Positions 63,341-64,000 of a DNA stretch of 64,000 nt are shown here, one piece after another. This DNA comes from Dryas octopetala (taxonomy: Eukaryota > Streptophyta > Magnoliopsida > Rosales > Rosaceae). The position numbers and the translations under genes are program-made. The number at the start of each line of letters is the position of its first letter. Within the stretch, counting starts at the first letter, position 1. The notes beneath the pieces are model-generated. The model did not search any database. It had not been told where the DNA came from and worked only from the letters and a program-made list of their open reading frames with translations. Location: assembly GCA_963921425.1 (NCBI GenBank), contig OY992835.1, positions 13,268,001-13,332,000 on the forward strand, in the 5' to 3' direction.

Positions 63341-63438
63341 CAAAAAGCAAGACCCATCTTGAATATAAGTAGCAATTAGCTCGGATTTTGGTGCGAGTTC
63401 GTAGAGGAGTACCTCCTGGCGGTGGCGGACGTCCCTAG
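63341..63438 (+). pseudogene. 3' fragment of the secreted-peptide gene (copy C)
   Basis: AAAAAGCAAGACC and CTCGGATTTTG match the middle of copy A (AAAAAGCAAGACC and GTCGGATTTTG). The frame then reads LARILVRVRRGVPPGGGGRP and stops. The 5' half is absent here. It may be the displaced 3' half of copy B or a third decayed copy. Confidence 0.35.
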
Positions 63439-63439
63439 C

Positions 63440-64000
63440 TAGTATATATGATATCATATAGGTGATCACTGTACGTGACAACAGTAATATTATATAATGG
63501 AGATCCAGCAACCTCTATCTGTTTCTGTACGACATTAATTAATGTTTGTTTCCATGGAAAATTTGTTAACAGTGGTGTTAAACCTAGTTCATCAGCTTAA
63601 TTATAAGGGAATTTGATCAAATAGATTGTTGTGTTTGAGTTGTTGGGTCCCTGTAATTTCAATTGAAATACTTGAATTTCATTTATGTAATTGCATTGGA
63701 AAACTTGATTTTTTTTTCTTCCCAAGAGTACGTATTGGTATTTCTTGAATTTTTGTGCGCATTAAATTCTTGTGTTAGTATTTTACTTTTACAGTTGCAA
63801 CATGAAATAAAAGACATGTGTATGAATGATTTTTAGACGTAATTAACCATTTTCCATTGACTGACAATTACAATTATAGATGATCAGTAAAAATAACATG
63901 ACCGGACATGGGCTATTCTTTTAAGGTCTCCTTCATTTGGGTGTATATTGGAATGAGTCGAATGACCCATATAGAAAAAACTACAACATTGTATAATTTG
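63440..64000. other. Terminal intergenic sequence
   Basis: AT-rich sequence up to the window edge; no gene was recognised. Confidence 0.4.

Overview
The window is nuclear DNA of a dicot-type flowering plant. The evidence is split genes with GT-AG introns, a plant vacuolar H+-pyrophosphatase, an FGGY glycerol kinase, a VQ-motif protein, a PGG-domain ankyrin protein, a piece of the chloroplast gene psaB, and an AT-rich background full of short DNA transposons. A woody rosid such as a Rosaceae species is only my guess.

Only four genes look intact. They are an ankyrin/PGG membrane protein of the ITN1 type (10948-13562, +, seven exons, 598 aa), a type I K+-dependent vacuolar H+-pyrophosphatase (13976-19219, -, eight exons, 772 aa) that converges with it, a glycerol kinase (34531-37556, +, four exons, 524 aa), and an intronless VQ-motif protein (51881-52507, +, 208 aa). 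They have unrelated jobs (stress signalling, vacuole energisation, glycerol catabolism, WRKY/MAPK signalling) and nothing suggests a cluster.

Broken genes are numerous. They include the first exon piece of a glutaredoxin-like protein (1233-1371), an alpha-tubulin exon carried inside a Mutator-like element (4011-4480), a decayed hAT transposase (25201-27177), two RNase H fragments (31.6-32.1 kb and 47.6-47.9 kb), a psaB nuclear plastid insert (38.0-38.7 kb), a small secreted-protein gene split by a 2.5-kb hAT element (41954-44756), and three decayed copies of a signal-peptide gene (61.0, 62.4 and 63.4 kb).

Most of the rest is class II transposon sequence. For many elements I could read both terminal inverted repeats (TIRs) and the target-site duplication (TSD): 9-10 bp for Mutator-like (MULE) elements, 8 bp for hAT elements and TAA for PIF/Harbinger (Tourist-like) MITEs. 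Highlights are a Pack-MULE with nearly identical ends, a four-insertion nest inside a MULE at 55.7-59.4 kb, a MULE whose empty site survives in the neighbouring tandem copy (29.2-31.2 kb), and the hAT-disrupted secreted-protein gene. All exon models and element borders were read by eye; no alignments or searches were run.
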